From positions 1-6,575 of the forward strand of contig JAHIRU010000079.1 of the NCBI GenBank assembly GCA_018818465.1: 6,575 bases of DNA. The letters are read 5' to 3'. The first letter of the stretch is position 1. Each line of letters opens with the position of its first letter. The notes under the pieces were generated by a model. The model was not told where the DNA came from and searched no databases. It was given only the letters and a program-made list of their open reading frames with translations. The stretch comes from Nanobdellota archaeon. GTDB lineage: Archaea > Aenigmatarchaeota > Aenigmatarchaeia > QMZP01. Shown piece by piece: positions 4,742-6,575 of this stretch. A program made the position numbers and the translations under genes.

Positions 4742-4748
4742 AGAGGTG
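4742..4748 (+). promoter_or_regulatory. Shine-Dalgarno site of pyrF
   Basis: AGAGGTG lies four bases before the ATG at 4753, within the 30-base gap after the pyrE-like gene. I see no promoter in the gap, so pyrF is probably translated from the shared transcript using this site. Confidence 0.65.
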
Positions 4749-4752
4749 AAAA

Positions 4753-5457
4753 ATGAAAGAAGATTTCAATCCGATTTTTGTTGCAATGGATGGTATGGCT
4801 GGTGAGCGCATCATGGAATTGAGAAATGAGCTTGCTGGTCATGTTGGTGGATTCAAGCTGAATGACGCACTCGATAATGATCCATCAATCATCAAAAGTT
4901 TTAGTGAATTCGGTTTGGTGTTTGCCGATCCTAAACTTCTTGATATCGAGAAGACTGTGAGAAATCGTGCAAGAGTTATTTCTGCACGAAAACCAGGTTT
5001 CATCACAGTTCATGCATCTGGTGGAATACCGATGATGAAAGCTGCTCTTGAAGGAGTCGAAGGAACCGATACAAAGATACTTGCTGTAACTGTTCTCACT
5101 AATTTAAATGATGAGCAGTGTGTCGGTATCTACGGCGACGAAAGAGACGCTATAGTTACCAAATTTGCTGGTTGGGCATCAGAAGCGGGGGTTCATGGCA
5201 TAGTTTGTAGTGCCCATGAACTTGAGATGCTCAGCGAGTATGATCATCTTAAGGATCTGATAAAAGTGGTTCCAGGTATTCGGCCCAAATGGTTCCAGGA
5301 TGCTTCTGATGATCAGAAAATGGTAATGACTCCCGCTGAAGCGATCAAGTTAGGAGCCAATTATCTGGTTATCGGACGACCTATTACCGATGCCAAAAAT
5401 CCTGTTAAAGCTGCGGATGATACGTTTGAAGAAATTCAAACTGCTAGGTTAGCATAA
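4753..5457 (+). CDS. pyrF: Orotidine-5'-phosphate decarboxylase
   Basis: This is the last enzyme of UMP synthesis, converting OMP to UMP plus CO2 without a cofactor. The 234-residue length is normal for the prokaryotic TIM-barrel form. The first strand is FVAMDGM (9-15), where ALD is more usual. GGFKLN (32-37) supplies the first catalytic lysine, Lys35. FADPKLLDIEKTV (57-69) carries the D-x-K-x-x-D-I-x-x-T-V signature with Asp59, Lys61 and Asp64, so the Lys-Asp-Lys-Asp array is complete. Later motifs are VHASGG (86-91), VVPGIRP (172-178), DDQKMVMTPAEAI (186-198) and VIGRPIT (206-212), whose Arg209 contacts phosphate in the family. It is second in an operon with the pyrE-like gene and is followed by a hairpin terminator. 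I see no defect. Confidence 0.95.
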   Translation: MKEDFNPIFVAMDGMAGERIMELRNELAGHVGGFKLNDALDNDPSIIKSFSEFGLVFADPKLLDIEKTVRNRARVISARKPGFITVHASGGIPMMKAALEGVEGTDTKILAVTVLTNLNDEQCVGIYGDERDAIVTKFAGWASEAGVHGIVCSAHELEMLSEYDHLKDLIKVVPGIRPKWFQDASDDQKMVMTPAEAIKLGANYLVIGRPITDAKNPVKAADDTFEEIQTARLA

Positions 5458-5483
5458 CCACCAAAACATCAATCGAAAACATC

Positions 5484-5509
5484 AAGCTGGGCACAAGCCT
5501 GGCTTTTTT
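5484..5509 (+). terminator. Intrinsic-type terminator after pyrF
   Basis: AAGCTGGGC and GCCTGGCTT can form a 9-bp stem (7 Watson-Crick pairs and 2 G-U pairs) with the tetraloop ACAA. The T-run TTTTTT (5504-5509) closes the 3' arm and runs on beyond it. It lies 26 bases after the pyrF stop and is oriented for the plus strand only; the opposite strand has no T-run after the stem. The form is that of a bacterial Rho-independent terminator, though hairpin plus T-tract ends also occur in archaea. Confidence 0.75.
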
Positions 5510-5540
5510 GTTTAATCTGTCAATTAGAAGGGATAGAAGA

Positions 5541-6575
5541 TTATTTGTTCATAAACGGCCCGTCAACACAGCTTCTGTAGCCACTTTTTGTTGCGCAGCT
5601 GCCGCATAAACCAACACCACAATGCGTTGGGTAATCGATTGAAGAAAAGATCTCTTCTGGTTTTAGGTATCTTAGTTCTATTTCAAGCACGGCGTTTGTC
5701 ATTGCCTCGGAGCCGCAGTTAACACAATAATCAAATTTTCCTGATTCAAGAGCTTTTTCAAGAAGGTCAGTTACAAGTCCCTTGTGTCCATAAGAACCGT
5801 CTTCTGTTGCCACTTCAAGATTAACATCCTTATGATCGAAATACCACAACGGTAAGTGCTTTTTACTTTTCGCTCCCAGCAAGGCTGTTGTCGTGCCTTC
5901 ATGCTTATTCTTCATAGGAAGATACAAAGCAGCAATGCCTGTGCCTCCTCCTACCATCAAGATATCACCAGGTACTTTCAGTTGTCTGCCAAATAGTCCC
6001 CTTCTCAAGACATTACCATGTACATTCAATGGCCTGCCGTAGGGTCCCCTTATGTATAAATTATCTCCTGGCTCCAGCTTGGAAAGTGTTTCAGTGAAGT
6101 ATCCCCGTTTGCCTATCAGCAAGGTCAATGGTTCATCATCCAGTACAGAAAACGGCTTTTCCCCTTTTTCAGGCAGCCAGGCAAAAATAAACTGCCCCGG
6201 CTTCACTTGAATGTCCTCCTCAAACTCAAGTATGAAAAGGTCGTCTGCCAGGTCTCCTCTCTGCGCGACATGGCAGGAAATATAAGACATCCCAACATCT
6301 GCTTTCACACGCTTCATTGCGCGGTTCGTGCCTTTTTGATAATCACGCATAAGATATGAAAAATATTTTTCAATTTCTTCAGTATTCATTCCTGCAAGGG
6401 CGCTGCCAACACCGAAAAAATCCGCACCAACCGACTTGTAGTTTCTTACATGGTCAGCTGTAGATATGCCGCCGCAAGCTATTATTGGTTTGTTGTAACC
6501 CCTTTCATTAAGGGCTTTTCTGAGATCACTGATATATCCTACGCCTATTGGAAGAATGCTTCTTCCTGAAATGCC
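5541..6575 (-). CDS. pyrDK: Dihydroorotate dehydrogenase-PyrK fusion, 3' part (5' end outside window)
   Basis: The frame is open to the right edge: 62 codons before the ATG at 6389 contain no stop, so that ATG is internal. The upstream codons give the C-terminal end of a class 1 dihydroorotate dehydrogenase: GISGRSILPIGVGYI, PIIACGGISTADHV and GADFFGVGSALAG. The rest, numbered from the 6389 Met, is PyrK, which passes electrons from the dehydrogenase to NAD: KPGQF (63-67) and EKPFSVLDDEP (77-87) for FAD, GYFTETLSKLEPGD (96-109), IRGPYG (113-118), ILMVGGGTGIAALYLP (143-158) for NAD, and a [2Fe-2S] site C-x4-C-x2-C-x8-C (Cys257, 262, 265, 274). The PyrK part, about 255 residues, is full length. 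A 16-residue tandem duplication lies at 114-145. The gene is convergent with pyrF and completes the orotate-to-UMP set. Confidence 0.87.
   Translation of the reverse strand, partial: GISGRSILPIGVGYISDLRKALNERGYNKPIIACGGISTADHVRNYKSVGADFFGVGSALAGMNTEEIEKYFSYLMRDYQKGTNRAMKRVKADVGMSYISCHVAQRGDLADDLFILEFEEDIQVKPGQFIFAWLPEKGEKPFSVLDDEPLTLLIGKRGYFTETLSKLEPGDNLYIRGPYGRPLNVHGNVLRRGLFGRQLKVPGDILMVGGGTGIAALYLPMKNKHEGTTTALLGAKSKKHLPLWYFDHKDVNLEVATEDGSYGHKGLVTDLLEKALESGKFDYCVNCGSEAMTNAVLEIELRYLKPEEIFSSIDYPTHCGVGLCGSCATKSGYRSCVDGPFMNK
5955..6050 (-). repeat. 48-bp in-frame tandem duplication inside the PyrK part
   Basis: Two adjacent 48-base units (6003-6050, then 5955-6002 in reading order) match at 35 of 48 positions by hand alignment. 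They encode RGPYGRPLNVHGNVLR and RGLFGRQLKVPGDILM. Both keep R-G-x-[YF]-G-R-x-L-x-V-x-G-[ND]-[VI]-L. The units lie at the junction of the FAD and NAD domains. Removing one copy leaves a linker of ordinary PyrK length. Confidence 0.7.

Noticed and set aside
5541..6389. A separate pyrK gene starting at the ATG at 6389
   Set aside because: The frame is open upstream to the window edge and encodes PyrD residues. The ATG sits inside the C-terminal end of PyrD, with no ribosome-binding site in front of it.
1..6575. CRISPR arrays, tRNA or rRNA genes, insertion sequences
   Set aside because: I saw no regularly spaced repeats, cloverleaf-like sequence, rRNA core sequence, transposase motif or terminal inverted repeats.

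Overview
The window looks archaeal. It carries a gene for a 74-residue HMf-type histone, a stand-alone MEMO-family protein, a HypA-type nickel chaperone fragment and a 46-residue DUF5679-like zinc-ribbon protein. Several genes have TATA boxes about 24-27 bases before the start codon, which is typical of leaderless archaeal transcripts. The small genes and moderately AT-rich DNA (roughly 40% GC in most genes, under or about 30% in two orphan genes, counted by eye on sample blocks) would fit a DPANN-like or similar archaeon, but nothing here fixes the lineage.

Layout, left to right: the 3' part of a hypA-like gene (2-265, +); an orphan 105-residue protein (313-630, +); an EamA/DMT-family transporter (671-1606, +); a 44-residue orphan ORF with a strong promoter (1671-1805, +); a convergent orphan 190-residue protein (1811-2383, -). 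A 10-bp palindromic TATA-like element (2405-2414) lies between that gene and the divergent MEMO gene (2434-3258, +). A DUF5679-like mini-protein (3324-3464, -) is divergent from the histone gene (3598-3822, +). From 4003 to the right end lie pyrimidine genes: an orotate phosphoribosyltransferase-like gene (4003-4722, +), orotidine-5'-phosphate decarboxylase (4753-5457, +), an intrinsic-type terminator (5484-5509), and a convergent gene (5541 to the window edge, -) that reads without a stop from dihydroorotate dehydrogenase (PyrD) into its electron-transfer partner (PyrK).

Together the pyr genes cover the last three steps of UMP synthesis: dihydroorotate to orotate (PyrD/PyrK), orotate to OMP (PyrE-like), and OMP to UMP (PyrF). 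pyrE-pyrF is a two-gene operon with good Shine-Dalgarno sites and a hairpin-plus-T-tract terminator. It looks more bacterial in style than the leaderless genes to its left.

The most unusual observations are the PyrD-PyrK fusion; a 16-residue in-frame tandem duplication between the FAD and NAD domains of its PyrK part; one symmetric TATA element placed to serve two divergent leaderless genes; a non-canonical PRPP loop in the PyrE-like protein; and a clear split between leaderless genes without Shine-Dalgarno sites and leadered genes with them. I found no CRISPR array, insertion sequence, tRNA or rRNA. No stretch longer than 300 bases lacks a gene; the longest gap is 3823-4002.
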